Source of the DNA: Roseiarcus sp037446355
Lineage (GTDB): Bacteria; Pseudomonadota; Alphaproteobacteria; Rhizobiales; Beijerinckiaceae
Direction: 5' to 3'
Assembly (NCBI GenBank): GCA_037446355.1
Contig: JBBIIT010000012.1
Location: 9,846 to 73,845 of the forward strand
DNA length: 64,000 nucleotides
The notes below the pieces were generated by a model. That model was given only the letters and a program-made list of their open reading frames with translations. It searched no databases and had not been told where the DNA came from. Of the stretch, positions 43,011 through 52,540 are shown piece by piece; the stretch's first letter is position 1; each line of letters starts with the position of its first letter. The position numbers were made by a program, and so were the translations under genes.

Positions 43011-43106
43011 GCCCCATCCCTCGCCCCTTCCCGCTTCGCGGCAAGGGGAAATACCGGGGAATGAAAATTCCGCTCTGCGTCCTTGCGGGGAGGGGTAAGG
43101 GTCGGG
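43011..43106. repeat. GC-rich palindromic intergenic element
   Basis: Region between the BKACE stop and hrpB start carries nested inverted repeats (CCCCTT...AAGGGG; CCCTCGCCCC against GGGGAGGGGTAAGGG). The same C-run/G-run style recurs at 53500-53523 and 55608-55626. It could end BKACE transcription. Confidence 0.45.
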
Positions 43107-43113
43107 CCGCCGT

Positions 43114-43941
43114 TTAGTTCAGAATCTTCAGCGCCGCGCGCGCCTCCGCGCAACTCGCCGGCCGCGCGTTATGATCGGCGAGCGTGCGCGCCGCGATCTC
43201 CACGAGTTCCGCGTTGCTCGACGCGAGGCGCTCGCGCGTGATGCGCACATTGTCCTCCAGGCCGGTGCGCACCGTGTCGGCGCCGCGCGCCAGCGCCCAG
43301 GCCATCACGCGGGTCTGGTTGACGCCGATGCCGGCGGCAGTCCAGGTCGCCTTCGGAATCGAACGCCGTGTTTCGGCGAGCAAAATGTCGACCAGTCGCT
43401 CCTCCGCGGGAAGCGCGTTCTTGACGCCCATCACGAATTGGACGTGCGGCGCCTCGTGCATAAGGCCGGCGTCAATCAGCCTTCGCGCGCCGTGAATGTG
43501 CGAGAGATCGAATATTTCGACCTCGGGACGAATCTGCTCATCGCGCATCCGCCTAGCGAGGTCTTCGACCAGCGCCGGCGCGTTTTCGTAAATCGAAAGC
43601 GGGAAATTCACCGATCCCGTCGCCAGCGAAGCCATGTCCGGCTTCAACGCGAGCGACGAGCCGCGCGCGGCTTGGTCGCGGCCCCGCCCCCCGGTCGAAA
43701 ACTGCACGATCATGCCCGGGCAATGTTTGCGCACACCCGCCTGCACCGCCGCGAACAGGAGCGGATCGGACGAGGGGCTTTCGTCGGAATTGCGGACATG
43801 GATATGCACGAGGCTGGCGCCGGCCTCGAAAGCGCGATGCGTGGATTCGATCTGTTCGGCCGGCGTCACCGGCACCGCCGGATTGTCTTTCTTGCGCGGC
43901 ACGGAGCCTGTGATCGCGACGGCGACGACGACTGGGCGCAT
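43114..43941 (-). CDS. BKACE-family 3-keto-5-aminohexanoate cleavage enzyme-like protein
   Basis: Zn-dependent beta-keto acid cleavage enzyme (275 aa), TIM-barrel. The metal motif HIHVR is at about 45-50, FSTGGRG follows, and PEVEIFD holds the late Glu. The family condenses a beta-keto acid with acetyl-CoA to give acetoacetate and a new CoA ester; substrates range from lysine-degradation intermediates to dehydrocarnitine. No lysine-fermentation neighbours are present, so the substrate is open. It stands alone on the minus strand; 249 bp separate it from divergent kup with no clear promoter recognised. Confidence 0.9.
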   Translation of the reverse strand: MRPVVVAVAITGSVPRKKDNPAVPVTPAEQIESTHRAFEAGASLVHIHVRNSDESPSSDPLLFAAVQAGVRKHCPGMIVQFSTGGRGRDQAARGSSLALKPDMASLATGSVNFPLSIYENAPALVEDLARRMRDEQIRPEVEIFDLSHIHGARRLIDAGLMHEAPHVQFVMGVKNALPAEERLVDILLAETRRSIPKATWTAAGIGVNQTRVMAWALARGADTVRTGLEDNVRITRERLASSNAELVEIAARTLADHNARPASCAEARAALKILN

Positions 43942-44190
43942 GGATCTTCGAACCCCTTTTGCGAGAGCCGCCCGAGGCTTAGCCGATCCCAGGCGCCTTG
44001 CCTAGGCAAGCTGTCCCGCGCCCCGTCGCGCATTTCACCGAGCCTGGAATTGCCGCGTAAAATTGCGCGCGGCCGGCCCTGCCCGCCTCATCCCCAAGGA
44101 CAATGCGCCGCCCCTTTGCGCCGGTGTGGCGAAGGAGTATAGACGCGCCTCCCGGCCGGCCGAAAGCGCGGCGCCCACCTCGGAAGTTGC

Positions 44191-46104
44191 ATGTCTCAGG
44201 AAACCTCCCCGGCCAGCGAGGCGCATGGCCTCGAGGCGGCGGGCGCCCATTCCAGCGGGCGTTTCTGGATCCTGGCGCTGGGTTCGGTCGGCGTGGTTTT
44301 CGGCGATATCGGCACCAGTCCGCTCTACGCGTTGCAGACCGCCCTCGGCCAGTTCAAGGACAGCGGCCTCGGCGGCACGGAAGTCATCGGCACGGTCTCG
44401 CTCATCATTTGGGCGCTGCTGATCGTCGTCACCGCGAAATACGTGCTTTTTCTCATGCAGGCGGACAACAAGGGCGAAGGCGGCATTTTGTCGCTGATGG
44501 CGCTTGCGCAGACCGCGATCGGCAAACGCACGGCGCTGGCGTTCTTCCTCGGCGTGGCGGGCTCGGCGCTGTTCTCCGGCGATGCGATCATCACGCCGGC
44601 GATATCGGTGCTCTCCGCGCTCGAGGGCCTCAAGCAGGTCGACGCGGAACTCGCCCCCTTCGTGCTGCCGGCGACGGTCGTCATCCTCATTCTTCTCTTC
44701 ATCGCTCAAAGCCGCGGCACCGCGGGCGTCGCCGCCTTCTTCGGCCCGATCATGGTGGTCTTTTTCGCGATCAACGCGGCGCTCGGGTTGCAGCATGTCG
44801 TCGCCAACTGGGAGATCCTGCGGGCGCTAAGTCCCTTGCATGGGCTGGCGTTCTTGCGCGCGCATGGCGCGATGGGATTCATTGTGTTGGGCAGCGTGTT
44901 CCTCGCCGTCACCGGCGCCGAAGCGCTCTATGCCGACATGGGCCATTTCGGACGCCGCCCGATTCAGGCGGCGTGGCTGTTTCTGGTGCTGCCGGCGCTG
45001 ATCGCCAATTATCTCGGCCAGGGCGCGCTCATCCTTTCCGACCCGAAGGCGGTCGAGAATCCGTTCTATTTGATGGCGCCGGGTTGGGGCCTGCTGCCAC
45101 TGATCCTGCTCTCGACGGCCGCGACCGTGATCGCCAGTCAAGCCGTTATCACCGGCGCCTATTCGCTGGTCAGTCAGGCGATTCAGCTCGGCCTGCTGCC
45201 ACGCCTGGAAATTGTTCACACCTCGGACATGCAGGAAGGGCAGATTTACATTCCGCGCGTCAATCGCATCCTGCTTCTCGGCGTGCTGGCGCTGGTGCTG
45301 TTGTTCCGCTCGTCCGACGCGCTCGCTAACGCCTACGGCATCGCCGTCGCCGGAACGATGGTGACGACGACCGCGCTCGCTTTCTTCGTCGTTTGGAAGC
45401 TGTGGCGCTGGCCGCTGTGGGGCGCGCTGGCGCTGGTGTGCGGGTTCCTGTCGATCGACATCAGCTTCTTCATCGCCAATCTCTACAAGGTGCTCGACGG
45501 CGGCTACGTTCCGCTGCTGCTCGGGGCGACGACTTTCGTGGTGATGTGGACCTGGGCGCGCGGCAGCGCGATCCTCACCGCCAAGACTCATCGCGACTCG
45601 ATCCCGATGGCCGATCTGATCAAGATGCTGGAAAAGTCGAAGCCGGTGCGTGTGCCCGGCACGGCAGTGTTCCTGACCAGCGATCCCTCGGTGGCGCCGT
45701 CCTCGTTCATGCACAATCTCAAGCACAACAAGGTGCTGCACGAGCGGGTGGTGATGATGTGCGTTCGCACCAAGCCGACGCCGCGCATCCCCGCCTCGCA
45801 TCGCTACGAAATCCAGACACTTTCGCCCGATTTCGTGACCGTGCTGCTGCAATTCGGCTACATGGAATCGCCGCGCATTCCCGCCGCGCTCGCGGCAATG
45901 CGCAAGGCGGGCCTGAAGTTCGATATCATGACGACATCGTTTTTCCTCGGACGCCGCACGCTCAAGCCGGCCCAAAACTCCGGTATGCCGCACTGGCAGG
46001 ATCTGCTGTTCATCGCGCTCGCCAAACAGGCCGCGAGCGCGCCCGACTTCTTCCATATTCCCAGCGACCGCGTCGTCGAACTCGGCGCCCAGATGAAAGT
46101 GTGA
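44191..46104 (+). CDS. kup: Kup-family low-affinity potassium transporter
   Basis: Inner-membrane K+/H+ symporter (637 aa, typical). The first helix carries the hallmark VFGDIGTSPLYAL; twelve hydrophobic segments follow to about residue 450, then a cytoplasmic C-terminal domain (VPGTAVFLTSDP, ending in a family-typical PSDRVVELG region). GGAAG precedes ATG 44191. The gene is monocistronic, convergent with maeB 30 bp away; a weak 6-bp hairpin (46104-46122) without a T-run lies between. The family contributes to potassium uptake at low pH or high osmolarity. Confidence 0.94.
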   Translation: MSQETSPASEAHGLEAAGAHSSGRFWILALGSVGVVFGDIGTSPLYALQTALGQFKDSGLGGTEVIGTVSLIIWALLIVVTAKYVLFLMQADNKGEGGILSLMALAQTAIGKRTALAFFLGVAGSALFSGDAIITPAISVLSALEGLKQVDAELAPFVLPATVVILILLFIAQSRGTAGVAAFFGPIMVVFFAINAALGLQHVVANWEILRALSPLHGLAFLRAHGAMGFIVLGSVFLAVTGAEALYADMGHFGRRPIQAAWLFLVLPALIANYLGQGALILSDPKAVENPFYLMAPGWGLLPLILLSTAATVIASQAVITGAYSLVSQAIQLGLLPRLEIVHTSDMQEGQIYIPRVNRILLLGVLALVLLFRSSDALANAYGIAVAGTMVTTTALAFFVVWKLWRWPLWGALALVCGFLSIDISFFIANLYKVLDGGYVPLLLGATTFVVMWTWARGSAILTAKTHRDSIPMADLIKMLEKSKPVRVPGTAVFLTSDPSVAPSSFMHNLKHNKVLHERVVMMCVRTKPTPRIPASHRYEIQTLSPDFVTVLLQFGYMESPRIPAALAAMRKAGLKFDIMTTSFFLGRRTLKPAQNSGMPHWQDLLFIALAKQAASAPDFFHIPSDRVVELGAQMKV

Positions 46105-46134
46105 GCGAGCGACTGTCTCGCTTGAAGCGCGCTC

Positions 46135-48420
46135 CTACCCGCCGATGTTAAAGCTCGCCAGCGCCGCCATGTTGACGATATCGCTGTCCTTGGCGCCGAG
46201 TTGAACGATCTGCACGGGCTTCTCCAGGCCGACTATCAAGGGCCCGATCACGGTAGCGCCGCCCAGTTCCTGCAACATTCGGGTCGAAATTGCTGCGGAG
46301 TGGAAAGCCGGCATCACCAGCACGTTGGCGGTGTCGGTCAGACGGCAGAACGGATAGGCGGCCATCAGCTCCCTGTTGAGCGCGACGTCGGCGCCCATTT
46401 CGCCTTCGTATTCGAAATCGACGCGGCGATGATCGAGGATGCGCACGGCGTCCTGCACATATTTGGTGCGTTCGCCCGGAGGATGACCGAAGTTGGAGAA
46501 CGCGAGCATGGCGACGCGCGGCTCATAGCCGAGACGACGCGAAACGCCAGCGGCCTCGACCGCGATCTGCGCGAGTTCCTCGGCGGTCGGCAATTCCGTG
46601 ATCGCAGTGTCGGCGACGACGATCGGGCGCCCGCGCGCCAAAATCAGCGAGACGCCGATAACGCGATGGCCCGGCTTGTCGTCGACGACCCGGCGCACCT
46701 CTTCGAGCGCGATCGAGAAATTGCGCGTGACGCCCGTGACCATCGCGTCGGCGTCGCCTTGCGCGACCATCGCAGCGGCGAAGTAATTGCGGTCCTGGTT
46801 GATCATGCGCTGGCAGTCGCGCAGCAACACGCCCCGCCGTTGCAGCCGCTCATAGAGAAACTGTGCGTAAACGGCGTTGCGATGCGAGAGACGCGCGTTG
46901 TGAATCTCTATCCCCTTCTCGTTGAGATCGAGACCCGCCTGCTCGGCGACCACGCGCACGCGGTCCTCGCGCCCAACCAGGATCGCCTGTCCAAGCCCCT
47001 GGCTGACGAAGGAATAGGCGGCGCGGATGACCTGACTTTCTTCGCCCTCGGCGAAGACGACGCGCTTCGGCATCCGGCGCACGCGCTCGATGACCCGCTG
47101 CATCGCCCCAGCGATCGGATCGCGACGCGCCGAAAGCTGGTTCTTGTAGGCGTTCATATCGACGATCGGCTTACGCGCGACGCCCGAGGCCATCGCGGCC
47201 TTGGCGACGGCCATCGGCACGACATGGATCAAGCGGGGATCGAACGGCGCCGGGATGATATATTCGCGTCCGAAGCGGGGCCGCGCGCCACGATAGGCGA
47301 CGGCGACTTCATCGGGCACGTCCTCGCGGGCGAGTTCGGCGAGCGCGTTGGCGGCCGCGATCTTCATCTCCATGTTGATGGTCGAGGCGCGCACGTCGAG
47401 CGCGCCACGAAAAATATAGGGGAAGCCGAGGACGTTATTGACCTGGTTGGGATAGTCCGAACGTCCGGTGGCGACGATCACGTCGTCGCGCACGGAGCGC
47501 GCGTCTTCCGGCGTGATCTCGGGATCGGGATTGGCCATCGCGAAGATGATCGGGTTGGGCGCCATGGTCTTGACCATCTCGGGCGTCAGCGCGCCCTTGG
47601 CGGAGAGGCCGAAGAAGATGTCGGCGCCCTCCATCGCTTCGGCGAGCGTTCGCAACGGCGTGTCGACAGCATGCGCCGACTTCCACTGGTTCATACCTTC
47701 CTTACGACCGCGATAGACGACGCCCTTGGTGTCGCAGAGCACGACGTTCTCGGCGGCGAAGCCCATAGCTTTGATGAGATCAAGGCAGGCGATGCCCGCC
47801 GCGCCGGCGCCGTTGCAAACGAGCCGCGTTTTCTTGATGTCTCTTCCGGTCAGCTGGATCGCGTTGATCATGCCCGCGGCGGCGATGATCGCGGTCCCAT
47901 GCTGGTCGTCATGAAAGACCGGTATATCCATCAACTCGCGCAAGCGCTCTTCGATGATGAAGCACTCGGGCGCCTTGATGTCCTCAAGATTGACGCCGCC
48001 GAACGAAGGACCGAGAAATTTGACCGCGTTGATGAACTCCTCGGGATCCTCGGTGTCGACTTCGAGATCGATCGAGTCGACGTCGGCGAAGCGCTTGAAT
48101 AGCACCGCCTTGCCTTCCATCACAGGCTTGGCGGCGAGCGCGCCAAGATTGCCCAGACCCAGGATCGCGGTGCCATTGGTGACGACGGCCACCAGGTTGC
48201 CGCGCACGGTGTAATCGTAAGCGGTCGACGGCTCGGCCGCGATCGCCTTCACGGGGACCGCGACGCCCGGAGAATAGGCGAGCGAAAGGTCGCGCTGGGT
48301 CGCCATCGGCTTGGTCGGCGCGATTTCGAGTTTGCCCGGACGGCCGCGCGAATGGAACAGCAACGCCTCCTGATCGGTGATCGAGGGGCGCGAAGCCGGG
48401 CCGTCGGGGGATTTGGCCAT
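46135..48420 (-). CDS. maeB: NADP-dependent malic enzyme with phosphotransacetylase-like domain
   Basis: MaeB (761 aa) decarboxylating malate to pyruvate with NADPH production. Residues 1 to ~430 form the malic-enzyme half (SLAYSPGVA, FHDDQHGTA, NGAGAAGIA). From ~440 a phosphate acetyltransferase-like half follows, believed to be regulatory and usually without transacetylase activity. ATG 48420 gives the normal N-terminus (MAKSPDG); ATG 48471 adds 17 non-conserved residues. The 298 bp up to metH (48421-48718) contain the divergent promoters and a SAM/SAH-regulator-like palindrome. Confidence 0.94.
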   Translation of the reverse strand: MAKSPDGPASRPSITDQEALLFHSRGRPGKLEIAPTKPMATQRDLSLAYSPGVAVPVKAIAAEPSTAYDYTVRGNLVAVVTNGTAILGLGNLGALAAKPVMEGKAVLFKRFADVDSIDLEVDTEDPEEFINAVKFLGPSFGGVNLEDIKAPECFIIEERLRELMDIPVFHDDQHGTAIIAAAGMINAIQLTGRDIKKTRLVCNGAGAAGIACLDLIKAMGFAAENVVLCDTKGVVYRGRKEGMNQWKSAHAVDTPLRTLAEAMEGADIFFGLSAKGALTPEMVKTMAPNPIIFAMANPDPEITPEDARSVRDDVIVATGRSDYPNQVNNVLGFPYIFRGALDVRASTINMEMKIAAANALAELAREDVPDEVAVAYRGARPRFGREYIIPAPFDPRLIHVVPMAVAKAAMASGVARKPIVDMNAYKNQLSARRDPIAGAMQRVIERVRRMPKRVVFAEGEESQVIRAAYSFVSQGLGQAILVGREDRVRVVAEQAGLDLNEKGIEIHNARLSHRNAVYAQFLYERLQRRGVLLRDCQRMINQDRNYFAAAMVAQGDADAMVTGVTRNFSIALEEVRRVVDDKPGHRVIGVSLILARGRPIVVADTAITELPTAEELAQIAVEAAGVSRRLGYEPRVAMLAFSNFGHPPGERTKYVQDAVRILDHRRVDFEYEGEMGADVALNRELMAAYPFCRLTDTANVLVMPAFHSAAISTRMLQELGGATVIGPLIVGLEKPVQIVQLGAKDSDIVNMAALASFNIGG

Positions 48421-48663
48421 AAATCTGAATCCTGAGTTGGGAATGGGTTGAGGGCGCGGCGCGCGGTTCAACCGCGGCTTCGGGCGAAAATCTCGCCGAG
48501 TTCGACTGCAACGACCATACGCCTCCCGCTTGCCGGCTTGGGGCCGCTTCGCGCCTCCACGCCAGTTCGACTTTTTCTAAAGCATGGGGAAGGTTTGGCA
48601 ACACGACGAAAGCCGAACGAGGCGCTTCGCGCCCGCGTCCGCGCAGCGAAAGGATCTTGATTT

Positions 48664-48685
48664 CATATAAAGATATGTTTATGTG
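48664..48685. promoter_or_regulatory. Candidate SAM/SAH-responsive operator before metH
   Basis: 22-bp near-palindrome, halves CATATAAAGAT and ATGTTTATGTG, matching at 20 of 22 positions the motif I remember for the alphaproteobacterial methionine-cycle ArsR/methyltransferase regulator (SamR/SahR type). It lies in an AT-rich island and overlaps the GTG at 48683, favouring the downstream ATG 48719 as the start. Confidence 0.55.
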
Positions 48686-48718
48686 ATTATGTCTAAAAAT
48701 TCGATAGGCGACCCGCGA

Positions 48719-51700
48719 ATGAGCCGAAGCTTGGAATCCGAGCCGTTTGCCGCTATTTCGGCGCGCGCCGACGCCGCCGAGCGGCTCTACACCGCCGCGC
48801 GCGAGCGCATCCTCATCCTCGATGGCGCCATGGGCACTCAAGTGCAGGGCCTCGCCTTCGAAGAGCGCCATTTTCGCGGCGAGCGTTTCGTGGGGTGCGA
48901 CTGCCATCTCAAAGGCAACAACGATCTCTTGACGCTAACTCAGCCCGGCGCGATCGAGGATATCCATTTCGCCTATGCGATGGCCGGCGCGGACATTCTG
49001 GAGACAAACACCTTCTCTTCGACCCGCATCGCCCAGGCCGATTACGGCACGAGCGACGTCGTGTACGAACTCAATCGCGACGGCGCCCGACTCGCGAAGC
49101 GCGCCGCATTGAAGGCCCAGCAAAGGGACGGCACGCCGCGTTTCGTCGCCGGCGCGCTCGGGCCGACCAATCGCACCGCCTCGATCTCGCCCGACGTCAA
49201 CAACCCCGGCTTCCGCGCCGTTTCCTTCGACGAATTGCGTGAAGCCTACGCGGAGCAAATTGGCGGACTGATCGACGGCGGCGCCGATCTCATTCTGATC
49301 GAGACGATTTTCGACACTCTGAACGCCAAGGCGGCGATCTTCGCCTGCGAGGAGGTTTTCTCGGCGCGCGGCGAACGACTGCCGATCATGATCTCGGGCA
49401 CGATCACCGACCGCTCGGGCCGCACCCTCTCCGGCCAGACGCCGACGGCGTTCTGGCATTCGGTGCGACACGCCGCGCCCTTCACCATCGGCCTCAATTG
49501 CGCGCTCGGCGCCGAGGCGATGCGCGAGCATCTGGAGGAAATCTCCGCCGTTGCCGATACGCTCACGTGCGCCTATCCCAACGCCGGCTTGCCCAACGCC
49601 TTCGGCCTCTACGACGAGACGCCCGAGCAAATGGCCGCCTCGATCGCTGGCTTCGCGCGCGATGGCCTCGTGAATGTCGTTGGCGGTTGCTGCGGGTCGA
49701 CGCCCGAGCATATCAAGGCGATCGCCGAGGCGGTGCGCGGCCTGCCGCCGCGCGCAATTCCTGAAATCGCCCCGCGAATGCGTCTTTCCGGACTTGAGCC
49801 GTTCACCCTGACCAAGGACATTCCGTTCGTCAATGTCGGCGAACGCACCAATGTCACGGGATCGGCGAAGTTCCGCAAACTCATAACGGCGGGGGATTTC
49901 GCGGGCGCGCTCAGCGTCGCGCGCGATCAGGTCGCCAACGGAGCGCAGATTCTTGACGTCAACATGGACGAGGGGCTGATCGACTCCGGCCGAGCAATGG
50001 TCGAATTCCTCAATCTCGTCGCTGCCGAGCCCGATATCGCGCGCGTGCCCGTGATGATCGACTCCTCGAAATTTTCGATCATCGAAGCCGGCCTAAAATG
50101 CGTGCAGGGCAAGGCCCTCGTCAATTCGATCTCGATGAAGGAGGGCGAAGCCGAATTCCTGCGCCAAGCTAAACTGGTGCGCGCCTATGGCGCCGCCGTC
50201 GTCGTGATGGCGTTCGACGAACAAGGTCAGGCCGACACCTTCGAGCGCAAGGTTTCGATCTGCGCGCGCGCTTACAAGTTGTTGACCGAGGCGGCGGGCT
50301 TCGCGCCCGAGGACATCGTGTTCGATCCCAACGTCTTCGCCGTCGCGACCGGCATCGAGGAGCACAACGGTTACGGCGTCGCCTTCATCGAGGCGACGCG
50401 GCGCATCAAACATGACCTGCCTCTGGTCCATGTCTCGGGCGGCGTCTCCAATCTATCGTTCTCGTTCCGCGGCAATGAGCCGGTGCGCGAGGCGATGCAC
50501 GCGGTGTTTCTCTATCATGCGATCCAGGCCGGCATGGATATGGGCATCGTCAACGCGGGCCAGCTCGCGGTCTACGAGACGATCGACCGGGAATTGCGAG
50601 AAGCTTGCGAGGACGTCGTGCTCAACCGCCGCGCCGATGCGACCGAGCGTCTGGTCATGCTCGCCGAACGCTATCGCGGCGGCGCCGCGCGCGAGAGCAA
50701 GGCGCAGGATCTGAGCTGGCGCGAGCTGCCGGTCGAGAAGCGCATCGCCCACGCGCTCGTCAACGGAATCGGCGATTACATCGAGGCCGACACCGAGGAA
50801 GCGCGCCAAACCGCTGAGCGGCCGCTGCATGTGATCGAGGGCCCGCTGATGGCAGGTATGAACATCGTCGGCGATCTCTTCGGCGCCGGCAAGATGTTCC
50901 TGCCACAGGTCGTTAAGTCGGCGCGGGTGATGAAGCAGGCGGTCGCGATCTTGCTGCCCTATATGGAGGCCGAGAAACTCGCCAATGGCGGGGAAGCCCT
51001 CCGCAGCGCCGGCAAGATCCTGATGGCGACGGTCAAGGGCGACGTGCATGACATCGGCAAGAACATCGTCGGCGTCGTGCTCGCGTGCAACAACTACGAG
51101 ATCGTCGATCTCGGCGTGATGACGCCAGCCTCGAAGATCCTGCAAGTCGCGCGCGAGGCAAAGGTCGACGCCATCGGCCTCTCCGGCCTCATCACGCCCT
51201 CGCTCGACGAGATGGCGCATGTGGCCGCCGAAATGGAGCGCGAGGGCTTCGATATTCCCTTGCTGATCGGCGGAGCGACGACGAGCCGCGTGCATACGGC
51301 GGTGAAGATAGCGCCGCGTTATTCGCGGGGAGCCACGGTTCACGTCAACGACGCCAGCCGTGCGGTCGGCGTCGTCGGCGCCCTGCTCTCACCCGATGCC
51401 CGGGCCGCCTATGTCGACGCTTTGCGCGCCGATTATCGCAAAGTGGCCGACGCTCATGCGCGCAGCGAACTCGACAAGGCGCGGCTCCCGCTCGCCAGGG
51501 CGCGCGCCAATCCGATGAACATCGACTGGAGCGCCTATCGCCCGACGACGCCGAGCTTCCTCGGCGCGCGCATTATAGCGGCGCCGGCGCTCAGCGAGCT
51601 CGCCCGCTATATCGATTGGACGCCGTTCTTTCAGACATGGGAGTTGAAGGGCCGCTATCCCCAGATTCTTCACGATGAGAAGCAGGGCGAAGCGGCGCGA

Positions 51701-52465
51701 ACGCTGTTCGCCGATGCTGAGTCTATGCTGAAGCGCATCGTCGAGGAAAAGTGGTTCGCGCCGAAAGCGGTTGTGGGTTTCTGGCCGGCGAGCGGCGAGG
51801 GCGACGACATTCAGCTTTACACGGACGAGCGGCGGACGCGAAAACTCGCGACGCTGTTCACGCTGCGCCAGCAACTCTCCAAACGCGACGGCCGACCCAA
51901 TCTGGCGCTCGCCGATTTCGTTGGCCCGCGCGATTTCGTCGGCGCCTTCGTCGTCACGGCGGGCGTCGAAGAGGACGAAATCGCCAAGCGTTTCGCGACG
52001 CGCAACGACGATTATTCCTCGATCCTCGTCAAAGCGCTCGCCGACCGTTTCGCCGAAGCCTTCGCCGAATGGATGCATCGCACCGTGCGACGCGAACTCT
52101 GGGGATACGCGCCGGACGAAGCGCTGCCGCCCGAGGCGCTGATAGAAGAAAGCTATCGCGGCGTCCGCCCCGCCCCCGGTTATCCCGCGCAGCCCGATCA
52201 CACGGAGAAGGCGACATTGTTCGCGCTGCTCGACGCGGAAGCGCGCATCGGCGTCAAGCTCACCGAGAGCTTTGCGATGTGGCCCGGCGCGTCGGTCTGC
52301 GGGCTCTATATCGCGCACCCGCAGGCGCATTACTTCGGCGTCGCCAAAGTCGAGCGCGACCAAGCCGAGGACTACGCGGCGCGCAAGGGCATGGCGATAA
52401 GCGAAGTCGAGCGCTGGCTGGCGCCGGTGCTGAACTATGCGCCGGTGAGCGCGGCGGCGGAATAG
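48719..52465 (+). CDS. metH: Cobalamin-dependent methionine synthase
   Basis: Four-module methyltransferase (1248 aa). Homocysteine domain with Zn cysteines in GLNCALG and GGCCGS. Pterin (methyl-THF) domain with NVGERTNVTGS and DVNMDEG. Cap plus B12 domain with DVHDIGKNIV (the His that ligates cobalt). C-terminal AdoMet reactivation domain with APGYPAQPDH. All modules are intact, so it does not need a separate activator. ATG 48719 is chosen because the candidate operator covers the earlier GTG 48683 and lies next to ATG 48689. No cobalamin riboswitch is recognised upstream. Downstream gene begins 75 bp later. Confidence 0.97.
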   Translation: MSRSLESEPFAAISARADAAERLYTAARERILILDGAMGTQVQGLAFEERHFRGERFVGCDCHLKGNNDLLTLTQPGAIEDIHFAYAMAGADILETNTFSSTRIAQADYGTSDVVYELNRDGARLAKRAALKAQQRDGTPRFVAGALGPTNRTASISPDVNNPGFRAVSFDELREAYAEQIGGLIDGGADLILIETIFDTLNAKAAIFACEEVFSARGERLPIMISGTITDRSGRTLSGQTPTAFWHSVRHAAPFTIGLNCALGAEAMREHLEEISAVADTLTCAYPNAGLPNAFGLYDETPEQMAASIAGFARDGLVNVVGGCCGSTPEHIKAIAEAVRGLPPRAIPEIAPRMRLSGLEPFTLTKDIPFVNVGERTNVTGSAKFRKLITAGDFAGALSVARDQVANGAQILDVNMDEGLIDSGRAMVEFLNLVAAEPDIARVPVMIDSSKFSIIEAGLKCVQGKALVNSISMKEGEAEFLRQAKLVRAYGAAVVVMAFDEQGQADTFERKVSICARAYKLLTEAAGFAPEDIVFDPNVFAVATGIEEHNGYGVAFIEATRRIKHDLPLVHVSGGVSNLSFSFRGNEPVREAMHAVFLYHAIQAGMDMGIVNAGQLAVYETIDRELREACEDVVLNRRADATERLVMLAERYRGGAARESKAQDLSWRELPVEKRIAHALVNGIGDYIEADTEEARQTAERPLHVIEGPLMAGMNIVGDLFGAGKMFLPQVVKSARVMKQAVAILLPYMEAEKLANGGEALRSAGKILMATVKGDVHDIGKNIVGVVLACNNYEIVDLGVMTPASKILQVAREAKVDAIGLSGLITPSLDEMAHVAAEMEREGFDIPLLIGGATTSRVHTAVKIAPRYSRGATVHVNDASRAVGVVGALLSPDARAAYVDALRADYRKVADAHARSELDKARLPLARARANPMNIDWSAYRPTTPSFLGARIIAAPALSELARYIDWTPFFQTWELKGRYPQILHDEKQGEAARTLFADAESMLKRIVEEKWFAPKAVVGFWPASGEGDDIQLYTDERRTRKLATLFTLRQQLSKRDGRPNLALADFVGPRDFVGAFVVTAGVEEDEIAKRFATRNDDYSSILVKALADRFAEAFAEWMHRTVRRELWGYAPDEALPPEALIEESYRGVRPAPGYPAQPDHTEKATLFALLDAEARIGVKLTESFAMWPGASVCGLYIAHPQAHYFGVAKVERDQAEDYAARKGMAISEVERWLAPVLNYAPVSAAAE

Positions 52466-52540
52466 CGGGCGCGCGCATCTTGCCGAACTGCGCGCATCCG
52501 CCTAACGATCGCCTTCCCTCCCATTCGCAAGGAGCCGCCG

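Noticed and set aside
46104..46122. Hairpin AGCGAG/CTCGCT between kup and maeB as a terminator
   Set aside because: Only 6 bp with no T-run on either strand; too weak to annotate.
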